Below are positions 8,939-17,711 of a stretch of 64,000 nt of DNA, one piece after another. The first letter of the stretch is position 1. The number at the start of each line of letters is the position of its first letter. This stretch comes from JACKAL01 sp964400355. Lineage in GTDB: Bacteria > Bdellovibrionota > Bdellovibrionia > Bdellovibrionales > JAGQZY01. A program made the translations under genes and the position numbers. The notes beneath the pieces were generated by a model. That model was not told the DNA's origin, made no database searches, and worked only from the letters and a program-made list of their open reading frames with translations. The stretch covers positions 62,001-126,000 of the forward strand of contig CAYNTO010000005.1 in NCBI GenBank assembly GCA_964400355.1, read 5' to 3'.

Positions 8939-10154
8939 ATTATGGCTTATGTCATTAACCACGCTATTAATAAATGCGTGCAGCTCGTCGGACTCGAACA
9001 CTCCAGTCGTGGTTCCAGATCCAGGTCCACCACCAGCAGAGAGTGAATCGAAAAAATCTGCACGCAAAGGAGATTACTTCCTATCGGTAACGAACTGGCA
9101 ACTCACGCACCTCAACAATCCAGACGAATCTATTGTGGTGAATTCAGTGAGCTGGTGCACATTCGATGGTATCGATAACGACAACTGTCACCTCCATGCG
9201 ATTACAAAGGTCACACAACGAGAGACATCTTATATTTCAAAACTGAGTGTGTCTTCGCCGAAAACTACTCCTGCGGTAGAACTTGCGAACAAAAAGTACT
9301 ACTCAGTGTACTCCACTGACGAAAGCTTAGACGGCAACGAAAACTATGAAATACTTGCTGCAGAGATGGACTCCGTCTACAAAAAAACACCACCCGGAAG
9401 CGTCCTCACCATCGAACAATCATTCGACCTTAAGTCGTCCCAAATGCAGCAGGCTATGAAGCATTACTATGATAACTATCGCTGTACTTCGAGTCCCATT
9501 CGAGCATTATTTGCCAATTCCTGTCCAATTGATGAGGGGAACATCCTTTTAGCGAATTATTCCAAGGATATCTCCACTGCGATTTACAGTGCGCTAAAAA
9601 TATCCATCGAGTTCGAACCTAAAAGCGGAAAGGTTGTTGGGGTACCGTTACATATCTCGAATAGCATCCTTGGCAGTGACGACCACGCTGAGATTCCATA
9701 CACCGACAATCCCGAGACCCTGTTAACTATTCCTGATGCCGGATCAGCGACTCTACCGGGAGCACGGTCAATTGTTTTTCTCGGTAAAAATCTAAGTAAG
9801 GCCAAGCAACAACGCGCATTCACGGAAATGTGTGATCACCTCTACCAGAAAGCTGGCGGCACAGGTCCAGAATACATTGGCGATCTCTATAATCCTGCAT
9901 TTAGCACATCGACTGATGAAAAAGCCTCGGCGTTGCTCGAAAAAGAGTACAGATTCAGTTACAAAATAAATAAGAATATGAGTTTGGAAGATTTCTTTAG
10001 TGTCGCGGAGAATCGCAACAAGGAAATCTATTCTTTGAGCAATTCCTCGGTTCCCTTTTTTAACTCTGAAGTTGTGAACTTCCCGATGACCATCGAACAA
10101 TTTTTAATTGAAAAACCATTTAAAGGAGCGGCTTGTGAATCTTACCTCAACTAA
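8928..10154 (+). CDS. lipoprotein of unknown function
   Basis: 408 aa from GTG 8928, with TTGGAG upstream. The N-terminus is a lipoprotein signal with lipobox LINAC (Cys18), followed by a Ser/Pro-rich linker (SSSDSNTPVVVPDPGPPP), so the protein should be lipid-anchored at the outer or inner membrane facing the periplasm. The rest shows no motif I recognise; scattered cysteines (CTFDGIDNDNC, CTSSPIRALFANSC) suggest disulfides. It overlaps the upstream gene by 11 nt and the downstream one by 20 nt. Confidence 0.75.
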   Translation: MKTKLWLMSLTTLLINACSSSDSNTPVVVPDPGPPPAESESKKSARKGDYFLSVTNWQLTHLNNPDESIVVNSVSWCTFDGIDNDNCHLHAITKVTQRETSYISKLSVSSPKTTPAVELANKKYYSVYSTDESLDGNENYEILAAEMDSVYKKTPPGSVLTIEQSFDLKSSQMQQAMKHYYDNYRCTSSPIRALFANSCPIDEGNILLANYSKDISTAIYSALKISIEFEPKSGKVVGVPLHISNSILGSDDHAEIPYTDNPETLLTIPDAGSATLPGARSIVFLGKNLSKAKQQRAFTEMCDHLYQKAGGTGPEYIGDLYNPAFSTSTDEKASALLEKEYRFSYKINKNMSLEDFFSVAENRNKEIYSLSNSSVPFFNSEVVNFPMTIEQFLIEKPFKGAACESYLN

Positions 10155-11967
10155 ATACTTCATTCTGGCAGCAGTACTGCTACTATCCCCAAACGCATAC
10201 ACTCAAATCAGTGTGGACTTGGATCTAAAAGCCAACATGAAGCTCGACGTGACCTATTGGTCAAAAAAGAAGAAAATCACGGGAAGCAAGACCTCGGGAC
10301 TTAGTGAATATGGACCATACTATCCGGAGATGCAGATACAGCACAGTTTTTCGGCCAGCGGAGATAAGAAATTTCCACTGAGCTCATATATAAATTCCGG
10401 CGTCACAACACCCGGTGGATCTCTTAAATATTATCACAACGTTCGAAACATCATCGCCAAGGCAAAGATCACCACAAGCGAGAACAATAAAGAGCACCGT
10501 CTTGTTCTCACACTCGACGAGAATCGTCCCTTCGATAGCCAAAACGGGATTGTTTCCATCACTGATGGTAAGAAAAACAAGAACACCTGGACGGGGATTT
10601 TCACTAACCCGAGCGTGACAGGTACGATTCGCGTGGGATTTACATTTCCTGAGAACGTCTGGGTGATCAAACTCAAGCGTAAGGTTTCGGACAATATTCT
10701 CAATCTTACCCACATCAACACAACAACCAATGGGTTCACAGACGTGCGCGGACTGCACGGCAGCCTCAATGGGAATTTTGACCCAGCACTATTGGGCAAG
10801 GAGGTTTATGTCTGGGGCAAGCCTGGCAGTAAAGTCTTCCAAGAATTTGCATACAACAAGGAAACTCAAGACGTAAAGGGAACCCTGGAATTCCAATTCG
10901 AAGTTTTTCCAAGTGGAGAGGCTGCGGCCATAAGTGTATCCGACGCCGTTGACCTACTGATCAAAGACAAAATTCCGCAAATAATTAGCGGCACTTCAAA
11001 CGACAGCCGTCTTGTGGCGCAGGAAGAATTTATTGAAATGGTTGCCACTACTTTTGCAACGCCCGAAAGCATTCGAAAAGTCGTAGAGAGCCAATCGACG
11101 GAACGTCTGGAATTATTTTTGGATCGTTTGGCGATTGTTCGCGACACGGTATTCGAAAAGCACGAATTTTCTCACTCCAAAATTGCGGCCACCATTCTTT
11201 CTGCTCGTATCGCAGAAACGTATCTTAAAGATTTATATCCGTTCTGTGAAAGTACAGTTGTTAACCTACCTTACCAAAACACCGAGATTAAAACTTCATG
11301 GTTAACAGTCGCGAGCTTTCTACTGCGCAGAGTAAAAAATCGCCTAGAATACCACTCGATTGAGCACTTTGTAGCACTCATTAAAGGCATCCAACAGTAT
11401 CAGGATAAAGGCTTAACTTATGCCGAGGTCCGCAACAACAAAGAGGAGTACAAAAAAATACTACGCGCCTACAAAGTTTTGAGCGAATCGACAAATTTAC
11501 GCGAAAGCCCTTTCTCAGCTAGCGCTAAGGAAATCAATTACATCCTTGGAAACACGGGGAGCCTCGGAAACGGTGGCCAGTCATCCTCCGAGCTCACCGA
11601 TTCGATCAAGGTGCTCTCGGAGCTAGAAACGAATTTCACCAAAGATATCATCAATAAGGTGCGCGCGTTCCAGCCCAAGAACAGCGAAAAGGTTGATGTT
11701 TCGGATCTTGTCGCCCGTGCAAAAAGCATGGAATCTTCAGTAGGTTCAGCCATCGATGCGCTCGAAAATGGACGTCAGCTCTTTGCTGTGTCGGAGACTG
11801 GATTATCAGGTCTACTGAATGTTATTTCAAACTTTGGAATCAACCATGTGCAGATCTACCTCCAAAATAAATTTGGAGAATTTGAGTTTTTCCGAAAGAA
11901 CTATTTTAACGAAACTGAACTTAAAGAGTCGTCCACTAAAATTGATAAGTGCTTACTTGGAGAATAA
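10135..11967 (+). CDS. exported protein of unknown function
   Basis: 610 aa from GTG 10135, chosen because AAAGGAG lies just upstream and the start gives a signal peptide (NLTSTKYFILAAVLLLSPNA, then YTQ). A frame open from 10108 is longer but lacks a ribosome site. The first half (about 25-270) looks beta-rich, with many alternating hydrophobic and polar strands; the second half is helical, with a Ser/Gly-rich hinge near residue 490 (GNTGSLGNGGQSSSE). No catalytic motif is recognised. It overlaps the lipoprotein gene by 20 nt, and the next gene starts one base after its stop. Confidence 0.75.
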   Translation: MNLTSTKYFILAAVLLLSPNAYTQISVDLDLKANMKLDVTYWSKKKKITGSKTSGLSEYGPYYPEMQIQHSFSASGDKKFPLSSYINSGVTTPGGSLKYYHNVRNIIAKAKITTSENNKEHRLVLTLDENRPFDSQNGIVSITDGKKNKNTWTGIFTNPSVTGTIRVGFTFPENVWVIKLKRKVSDNILNLTHINTTTNGFTDVRGLHGSLNGNFDPALLGKEVYVWGKPGSKVFQEFAYNKETQDVKGTLEFQFEVFPSGEAAAISVSDAVDLLIKDKIPQIISGTSNDSRLVAQEEFIEMVATTFATPESIRKVVESQSTERLELFLDRLAIVRDTVFEKHEFSHSKIAATILSARIAETYLKDLYPFCESTVVNLPYQNTEIKTSWLTVASFLLRRVKNRLEYHSIEHFVALIKGIQQYQDKGLTYAEVRNNKEEYKKILRAYKVLSESTNLRESPFSASAKEINYILGNTGSLGNGGQSSSELTDSIKVLSELETNFTKDIINKVRAFQPKNSEKVDVSDLVARAKSMESSVGSAIDALENGRQLFAVSETGLSGLLNVISNFGINHVQIYLQNKFGEFEFFRKNYFNETELKESSTKIDKCLLGE

Positions 11968-11968
11968 C

Positions 11969-13729
11969 ATGAAAAAACTAATTACTGCCCTACTCTGTTT
12001 ACAATTCGCCGTCCCTCCCTCTGCTTATGGCAATCCATTTATGGAAAATGCTAAAAGCACTGTAGAGGAGCAAAATCGCGCTGCTGACCACTTTCTCGAC
12101 GCGCAAATCTCCATGGATGTGAACTCAAGCATCGTGCGCTCTATGTTGCATCTTTCAAAGCTCAAAGACGCTGATGGACGCCTCGCTCATTTTCAACAAG
12201 CTATGAATAATCTAGAAGTGAAGTTTTCAAAATTTCTCGAAAATCCAGAGGAAAACATTGAGCTGAGCAAGGAAGACGTAAAAAAAGTCATCGACGCTTA
12301 CTCTCTCCTATACAGCGAAGCTATTGGTCATTCGTGGACACCAATGAGTATCGATCAACAGTTCGCATCCGTGCCAGGGCTCATCGAACAAGCACTTACT
12401 CACTTACAGGAAACTTGCAATAACGGCGACTGGTCTGAGAACTTCGATCTCGCAATTAAAATGGGTGATAAATTGCCAAAATTTGAGTACGACTACAGTA
12501 TATATATTGGCAATGACCAAATTCCCTCGGTTAAATTTGCTCCGCACAATTATGTAGAAGACAACAAAACTCAAAAATTTTTACTTGAAGCATCAACGGT
12601 GGCTTTTAGCGCCACGGGCATGTTTGCTGCCGGAGCGGCCACTAACTATCTCGCTGGTACAGCGGTAGTCGGTGGTATTGGCGGTAGTGCCAGCGCCGCC
12701 ATGGTCGCTGCTTTCCCATACGCTGCCGTTGCTGTTGTTGTCATGATTGCGATCACCAGTATTTCCGCTGCTCGCAAGCGCGAGAAAATGGCGCGACAAC
12801 GCCTGGAAGCCGATTTCTTCAAATTCACTAATACCCGCCGCTCGATCTGGCTTAAGGAAGAGTACAAACAGCGTTGCCAGGATGTAGTGGATATCACTAA
12901 ACCATTTCTTAAAGACGTCGTTTATGTTCAGTCGGTGAAGTCCGACCCAGTTCTCGTCGAAAAATATTACTCCAAAGTATTGCCTCAGCTCGAGAAAGCC
13001 TCGAACACATTTAATGAGTACCAATCCGCAAAGTGTCAGGTGGAACTGGCCGCGTCTTTAGCAGCAAACAAATGTGTGAGCGGCGAAGAGTACGCCAAGA
13101 TCGACGCCGATGAATACAAAAAGAAAAATATGGAAATCCCGAACTGCTTTGTGGAAAAGGATCAAGCGGTCAGCGCACGCCAATGTGTAGTTCCTTTAAA
13201 AGGAGGCAAAGTGGACTTGGATGTGGCACCTCTCGAAAAAACCATTGCCAAATTTAAGAAAGAGAATTCGGATCAAAATTCTGAGATGGACTTTGCAGTT
13301 CAGAATATTCGTATGATCGGTTACAATATGTTTGTAAAGAATCAATCGAAGTTTCATTCTGATGTACGAAGCTACGTGGGAAATGGTCTCTATAAAAATC
13401 GTCAAATGGCTTTCGCCCGATTACAAAAGCTGATCGGTATTTACCGTAAGGCCAAGTTCGGAATGCATGATGAGCTTATCGAAAAAGACCTCGCCCTATT
13501 CCAAAAATACTCGCAAATGAAAGCGCGCTACATCGGCCTCGTGGCAGAATCCATAGGCGTCATTTTCGGTACCGGCGATTCATCCGAGCTTCGCCTCAGC
13601 ATAAAAGATTTTCGAATAGAAATGCAGACATTCTATGAAAACTATCTGCACGTAAAAGACGTAAGCGATTTAATGAGTGGACTACAGCAGCTCGAAAAAT
13701 CCATGGGACTTTCCTCTCAACCTCTTTAA
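11969..13729 (+). CDS. exported protein with long glycine/alanine-rich hydrophobic hairpin
   Basis: 586 aa from ATG 11969, preceded by TTGGAG; signal peptide MKKLITALLCLQFAVPPSA. Residues about 30-200 and 270-580 are predicted long helices with heptad-like spacing. Between them lies a hydrophobic stretch of about 60 residues (207-267), rich in Gly and Ala and containing AGAATNYLAG, VVGGIGGSASAAMVAA and AVAVVVMIAITS, which reads as two membrane-crossing helices. It is followed by a basic segment (ARKREKMARQR). Helical protein plus a central hydrophobic hairpin is the layout of alpha pore-forming proteins, but no family is recognised, so this is only a suggestion. It sits one base after the previous stop and eight bases before the toxin-like gene. 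Confidence 0.75.
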   Translation: MKKLITALLCLQFAVPPSAYGNPFMENAKSTVEEQNRAADHFLDAQISMDVNSSIVRSMLHLSKLKDADGRLAHFQQAMNNLEVKFSKFLENPEENIELSKEDVKKVIDAYSLLYSEAIGHSWTPMSIDQQFASVPGLIEQALTHLQETCNNGDWSENFDLAIKMGDKLPKFEYDYSIYIGNDQIPSVKFAPHNYVEDNKTQKFLLEASTVAFSATGMFAAGAATNYLAGTAVVGGIGGSASAAMVAAFPYAAVAVVVMIAITSISAARKREKMARQRLEADFFKFTNTRRSIWLKEEYKQRCQDVVDITKPFLKDVVYVQSVKSDPVLVEKYYSKVLPQLEKASNTFNEYQSAKCQVELAASLAANKCVSGEEYAKIDADEYKKKNMEIPNCFVEKDQAVSARQCVVPLKGGKVDLDVAPLEKTIAKFKKENSDQNSEMDFAVQNIRMIGYNMFVKNQSKFHSDVRSYVGNGLYKNRQMAFARLQKLIGIYRKAKFGMHDELIEKDLALFQKYSQMKARYIGLVAESIGVIFGTGDSSELRLSIKDFRIEMQTFYENYLHVKDVSDLMSGLQQLEKSMGLSSQPL

Positions 13730-13737
13730 GGTGAATT

Positions 13738-15984
13738 ATGATTCTAAAATGCATATTAATTCTGTTTGCAGCTATAGCCTCCGCTGATCCCGTTGTCATT
13801 CAACTGGATCAGCCCTACCTTTTACAATCTGTAGAAGGCGGTTGGCGGCCGCCCGATTCGTCGCAGGTGACATATATTATCGATGGTCTTGAGCTACGCC
13901 CCGATCATCATATATACGATCACGCCACTGGGGAACCACTCCACCGCACATGGTCCCTCATCACGCCCGACGTTCAGCAGAATCACCAAAAGTTTGAGCA
14001 GATGGCTCAAGAGAACGGTTCACCGGTTGTGGTGCATGTTCAAAGCGGCGATGTGGTTATTGCGGATTTCCCGAACATTAATACCAAATTGGAAATTTCC
14101 GATCCCGGATTTCGAAAAATGGTTCACGAGGGTGCACTCCTAAGTCCAAATCCCAACGCCGCCACATTTACGCTAGGAAATACAGAATTTAGGCCTAATG
14201 GTAAAGTCTATGTAGACGGAAAACCCACCGGAGAAATGTGGGGAGTTCCTGCTGGCGCAGTCGTTGGCCCCGTAACAAGCATGCCGGGTGGCATTAATGA
14301 AACCATTAAAGGTGTGGTTAAAGAGTTCGAAGCAGCGGGTTTTGGCCATCACACTGTTGTCGCCGTGCAAAAGTATTTTTCCGATCAAAAGGAGTGGGAC
14401 AAATACATTGAGCAGAAGTCAGCGAAGGTGCAGTTGCAAATGCAAAATGCCATTAACTTTGACAAAGTTCAAGCGGAGCATCTTTCCAATATCGCCGATC
14501 AAGTGGCTATAGATGCCAAGATCGCTCATGAGGATTTCACAAGCTGGGTTGCTAGCAAGGGAGCCTACTTCAATAAGCCCTCCCCAAGCGGGATGATACC
14601 CAAACCCACTCTCAATGATGTCAACGATATTCACGTAAAGTACGATTACGGCGAAAAAACTCACGAAAATATAAAGATTCAAATCAGTAAGGCCATCAAA
14701 GATAAAAACTTTGGCAAGCTTTCGTCACTCTTGGATGTCACACTCAACTCTCCCAAAGGCGTTCCCACAGAACTCAAAAAGTACACGAAAGAGGGTAAAA
14801 TACTTTTACCCGAAAAGTTAGATCCCACCCTCCCGCCCTCGCCGCTTGCAAACATACCTATCACTTGGAACCAAGACAGTCAGTTGGGACAGGTCGCCAC
14901 TCGCACGATCAATCGCTTGCAGGCGCAGTGGGGAGTCCAAAATGGTCTCAAGGGCGCCGAATACGGCAAAGTAATGAGCTACTTGATTTCTATTAGTTGG
15001 GTTCGAAAGGCCATAGAGATTCTTCCTGAACGTCCCTTCGATACTCTCGCTATCTTAAAGTTTACGAATTTCGTTCTCGATACGACCGTGGGCGTGGGAA
15101 TGGGAATTGGTGAAGGCGCCGTCGATCTAGTTCGTAGTGTGCCGGAGCTGATCACCTTCGCAGGAAAAATGGGCAAAGCCGGGATGGAAATTGCGCATGA
15201 TCCAGAGAAGTCCATTGAGATGGTCCATCACCTCATCGAGGCCATACCCGAAATTCGGCATGCCATGTACACAGCCCTCAACAAAAATCTTAACTTACTG
15301 ACAGGTAAAGATAACTATGAGCGCGGCCGCATCCTTGGAAAAATCGCATTTGAGATCATAGGCGCGTATGCTACAGGCGGAATTAAAAATATCGACAAAC
15401 TCGGTGATGCTTCAAAACTCATGAACACCCCGATGATGGACTCGCTCAAAAATGTAAAGGACGTCGCACTCGGCATCAAAAAATCGCCAAAATTTTTAGA
15501 TCAAATGATCGCAGCGCAACCAAAAATTCAGCATTGGGTCGATCATGCTACGGATGTAAAATTTCATGCACCGGGGGTCTCGAAAAATCCATTTCCCTTA
15601 GAGGATGCTTGGGTGGCCAACACCTTTTCAGGATCAACCTTTATGAGCTATAAAACCAAAAAGGCAATGGAGCTCTTTAGAGTGTATGAAAAGGATGAGT
15701 GGCAGATAGGACGTTTTTTTACAGATGCGCCAACAAAGGGCACTAGCGCCATGATCGATCTCGCACTTATAAAAGATACACACAACACGGCTACTAAGTG
15801 GGTAAAGGTTGAAGTGCCTGCAGGAATACGTATATTCGAAGGGAATGCCAGCACTATGCATATTATTGATAGTACTGATGGAAAGTTTGTTCCCGCAGAA
15901 TTTTTCATTGGTGGTGGCCGACAGTACTTTATTAATAAGGAAGATTTATCCAAATTAAAGGTAATACATTATGGTGATATTTAA
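13738..15984 (+). CDS. exported polymorphic-toxin-like protein, C-terminal ART/TreTu-like domain (tentative)
   Basis: 748 aa from ATG 13738 (AAGGTG upstream); short signal peptide (MILKCILILFAAIASA). Two internal repeats occur at about residues 43-78 and 141-174, both with the pattern T-F/Y...E-L/F-RP...IY/VY..G.PTGE...W. A Gly-rich hydrophobic segment (446-480, TTVGVGMGIGEGAVDLV) and a G-R-x-x-G...E...ATGG stretch (529-550) resemble the pre-toxin regions of polymorphic toxins. The last about 110 residues contain FRVYE, GRFFTD, HNTATKW, VPAGIRIFEG and GGGRQYFI, a pattern I associate with ADP-ribosyltransferase-like C-terminal toxin domains. No search was possible. The overlapping next gene is a candidate immunity gene. 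Confidence 0.6.
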   Translation: MILKCILILFAAIASADPVVIQLDQPYLLQSVEGGWRPPDSSQVTYIIDGLELRPDHHIYDHATGEPLHRTWSLITPDVQQNHQKFEQMAQENGSPVVVHVQSGDVVIADFPNINTKLEISDPGFRKMVHEGALLSPNPNAATFTLGNTEFRPNGKVYVDGKPTGEMWGVPAGAVVGPVTSMPGGINETIKGVVKEFEAAGFGHHTVVAVQKYFSDQKEWDKYIEQKSAKVQLQMQNAINFDKVQAEHLSNIADQVAIDAKIAHEDFTSWVASKGAYFNKPSPSGMIPKPTLNDVNDIHVKYDYGEKTHENIKIQISKAIKDKNFGKLSSLLDVTLNSPKGVPTELKKYTKEGKILLPEKLDPTLPPSPLANIPITWNQDSQLGQVATRTINRLQAQWGVQNGLKGAEYGKVMSYLISISWVRKAIEILPERPFDTLAILKFTNFVLDTTVGVGMGIGEGAVDLVRSVPELITFAGKMGKAGMEIAHDPEKSIEMVHHLIEAIPEIRHAMYTALNKNLNLLTGKDNYERGRILGKIAFEIIGAYATGGIKNIDKLGDASKLMNTPMMDSLKNVKDVALGIKKSPKFLDQMIAAQPKIQHWVDHATDVKFHAPGVSKNPFPLEDAWVANTFSGSTFMSYKTKKAMELFRVYEKDEWQIGRFFTDAPTKGTSAMIDLALIKDTHNTATKWVKVEVPAGIRIFEGNASTMHIIDSTDGKFVPAEFFIGGGRQYFINKEDLSKLKVIHYGDI

Positions 15985-16369
15985 ACAGCGTTGGGCAAAA
16001 CAGTTTTTAAATGATCTAAGACAGCTCTCGAGTAAGGCGCTCGCCGACCGCTACTTTCGGCAAATTCCGAGCAACATGCTTGTGCAAGATGTCGTTGATG
16101 CTGCGACACCAGAAGAATACTCCAGCTTTTTCACTAAAGCACATAGCTCGTTCTTTTTGCCCGAAGATTCACAAATAAAACAAGCAAGCCACGAGGACGA
16201 TATTTATTTCTTCCCCATTGAAGAGAGCGGACGTTTCATTACGTGTTTATCGGAGCGCTCCCACCCTTATGCGACCGTGGAAACCACAGTCATTAAAGTG
16301 GCCTTCGCGAGCTACATCGATAAGTACCTGTTCCAGCTGGGCGCCCGCCTCAAGGATGCTCGAGGCTGA
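15971..16369 (+). CDS. small cytosolic protein, candidate immunity partner of the toxin-like gene
   Basis: 132 aa. ATG at 15971 lies inside the end of the preceding gene (14-nt overlap), with AAAGG eight bases upstream. It has no signal peptide or membrane segment, unlike its neighbours, and has a mixed alpha/beta composition with an acidic middle (HEDDIYFFPIEESG). The family is not recognised. Position, size, cytosolic nature and translational coupling to a protein with a toxin-like C-terminus are what an immunity protein would show; that role is inferred from context only. Confidence 0.65.
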   Translation: MVIFKQRWAKQFLNDLRQLSSKALADRYFRQIPSNMLVQDVVDAATPEEYSSFFTKAHSSFFLPEDSQIKQASHEDDIYFFPIEESGRFITCLSERSHPYATVETTVIKVAFASYIDKYLFQLGARLKDARG

Positions 16370-16524
16370 GGTCGCCCACAGTGCGACGCCATATTCAATG
16401 CACCCTCAAAAGGCTTCGATTGGTGCCATTATGACTCTGCGTTTCACTTAATTTTATAGCTATTCCATGATCTTACCCAATTGCGTCATATTACGCTATG
16501 GTGCGTCTACAATGTCAGTAGGAC

Positions 16525-16558
16525 TGCGCGCTTGAGCTTCCCCCGGTGAGGGCGCGCA
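16525..16558 (+). promoter_or_regulatory. GC-rich leader hairpin before second half of the exported block
   Basis: TGCGCGC and GCGCGCA form a 7-bp stem enclosing a 20-base interior that can pair further (CCCCCGGTGAGGG). It ends 24 bases before the ATG at 16583, in the only gap over 100 bases within the block (16370-16582). It may be a terminator remnant of the first transcript or a leader structure of the second. No other gene is seen in this gap. Confidence 0.4.
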
Positions 16559-16582
16559 AACCTCATTACCAAAGGATGAACC

Positions 16583-17707
16583 ATGCGTTTTCTGATGTCC
16601 CTTTTTATTGCTACAGCTTGCTTATTAAGCTCTGTAGCTTCGGCTCAACAAAAACCAGTGCCTATGCAATCCACTTTGGATGCAAAACTCAAAGATATCT
16701 TGCAAGTTGTTGTTGGCTCGGTTGTTGGCCGCGTTCCTGGAATGATTCACGATGGAACAAACTTTTCAGTGAGTGATTCCTCGCAGCTCCAACAGGGGTT
16801 CATCAATGGAACTCTCAATCTTCAGATTGGAGCACCGTCCCCTACCCCCGATGCTAAACCCACACCCGTCATGACCAGCCAGGCGCAAGTGGCCATACGT
16901 TTTTTTGAGGGCGCAACGAGTGAGGATGCGGTTCTCAACATTATCACTCAAGGCCAAGTAGATACGGTGCAGTTTATCCAATTCCTACAGCTCCTGAACC
17001 AAGGGGTTTGTATCGCAAACGCCGATGGCAGCTGCTCAGTAAAGCCAGTAGTCGACGCGGCGGATGCGGGCCTACCGGTGTCCCAACAAGCGAAGGTTGC
17101 CATCGAAAGATTAAAAGCGAACCTCATCGCTTACCTCGATGCCATCCTTGCTACGGCGAATACGGAAGAGCAGCAACAATCCTTTGGAACACCCACTGAG
17201 AGCGAAAGCACTGTTGACGTGGAGAAGATGCAAAAAATGAGAGCGGCTGTAGAGGCGGGCCTCAAAATCGCAGTAAATGGCGCTGATTCTGTAGCGACTA
17301 TAGATATGAACGCCGTACGTGAATTGAGCACAAATCTCTCGGAGATCAACCCTGCTCTGGGTGTATTACAAATGTTCCAGGTTATTGAAGTGACCATGGG
17401 AAATTCAAAATCCTCATACACTCTCACAGTCGAAAGCAAATTCCCAAAAAAGCTCATCGTCAACTACGATGCCTATATCAAACAACAACAGAGCGAAGAT
17501 CAACTGATGTACTTGCACGAGCTTGTCATGAAAGTCACTTGGTGGGCCTCAGGTCGCTGTACGAAATCCAAACATCAGGAGATGTGTATGAAAAAGCTCT
17601 TAAACTCCTGCGCCAACAGTGTGAGCAGCGTGGGCTCGTGCGTGACGCAAGTGTCTCTCGCGCAAAAAGCACGTGAGTGGAAAAACCTTCTCCTAGGAAA
17701 CGATTGA
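16583..17707 (+). CDS. exported protein of unknown function, upstream of PBP
   Basis: 374 aa from ATG 16583 with AAAGGATG upstream. Signal peptide RFLMSLFIATACLLSSVASA. The mature part is largely helical with a Pro-rich linker (APSPTPDAKPTPV, about 83-95) and a Ser/Glu-rich stretch near 200. The C-terminus has six cysteines in about 60 residues (GRCTKSKHQEMC, LNSCANSVSSVGSC), suggesting disulfides. No family recognised. The PBP gene starts four bases after its stop, so the two are in one transcript; a role near the cell wall is inferred from that neighbour only. Confidence 0.75.
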   Translation: MRFLMSLFIATACLLSSVASAQQKPVPMQSTLDAKLKDILQVVVGSVVGRVPGMIHDGTNFSVSDSSQLQQGFINGTLNLQIGAPSPTPDAKPTPVMTSQAQVAIRFFEGATSEDAVLNIITQGQVDTVQFIQFLQLLNQGVCIANADGSCSVKPVVDAADAGLPVSQQAKVAIERLKANLIAYLDAILATANTEEQQQSFGTPTESESTVDVEKMQKMRAAVEAGLKIAVNGADSVATIDMNAVRELSTNLSEINPALGVLQMFQVIEVTMGNSKSSYTLTVESKFPKKLIVNYDAYIKQQQSEDQLMYLHELVMKVTWWASGRCTKSKHQEMCMKKLLNSCANSVSSVGSCVTQVSLAQKAREWKNLLLGND

Positions 17708-17711
17708 TTTT

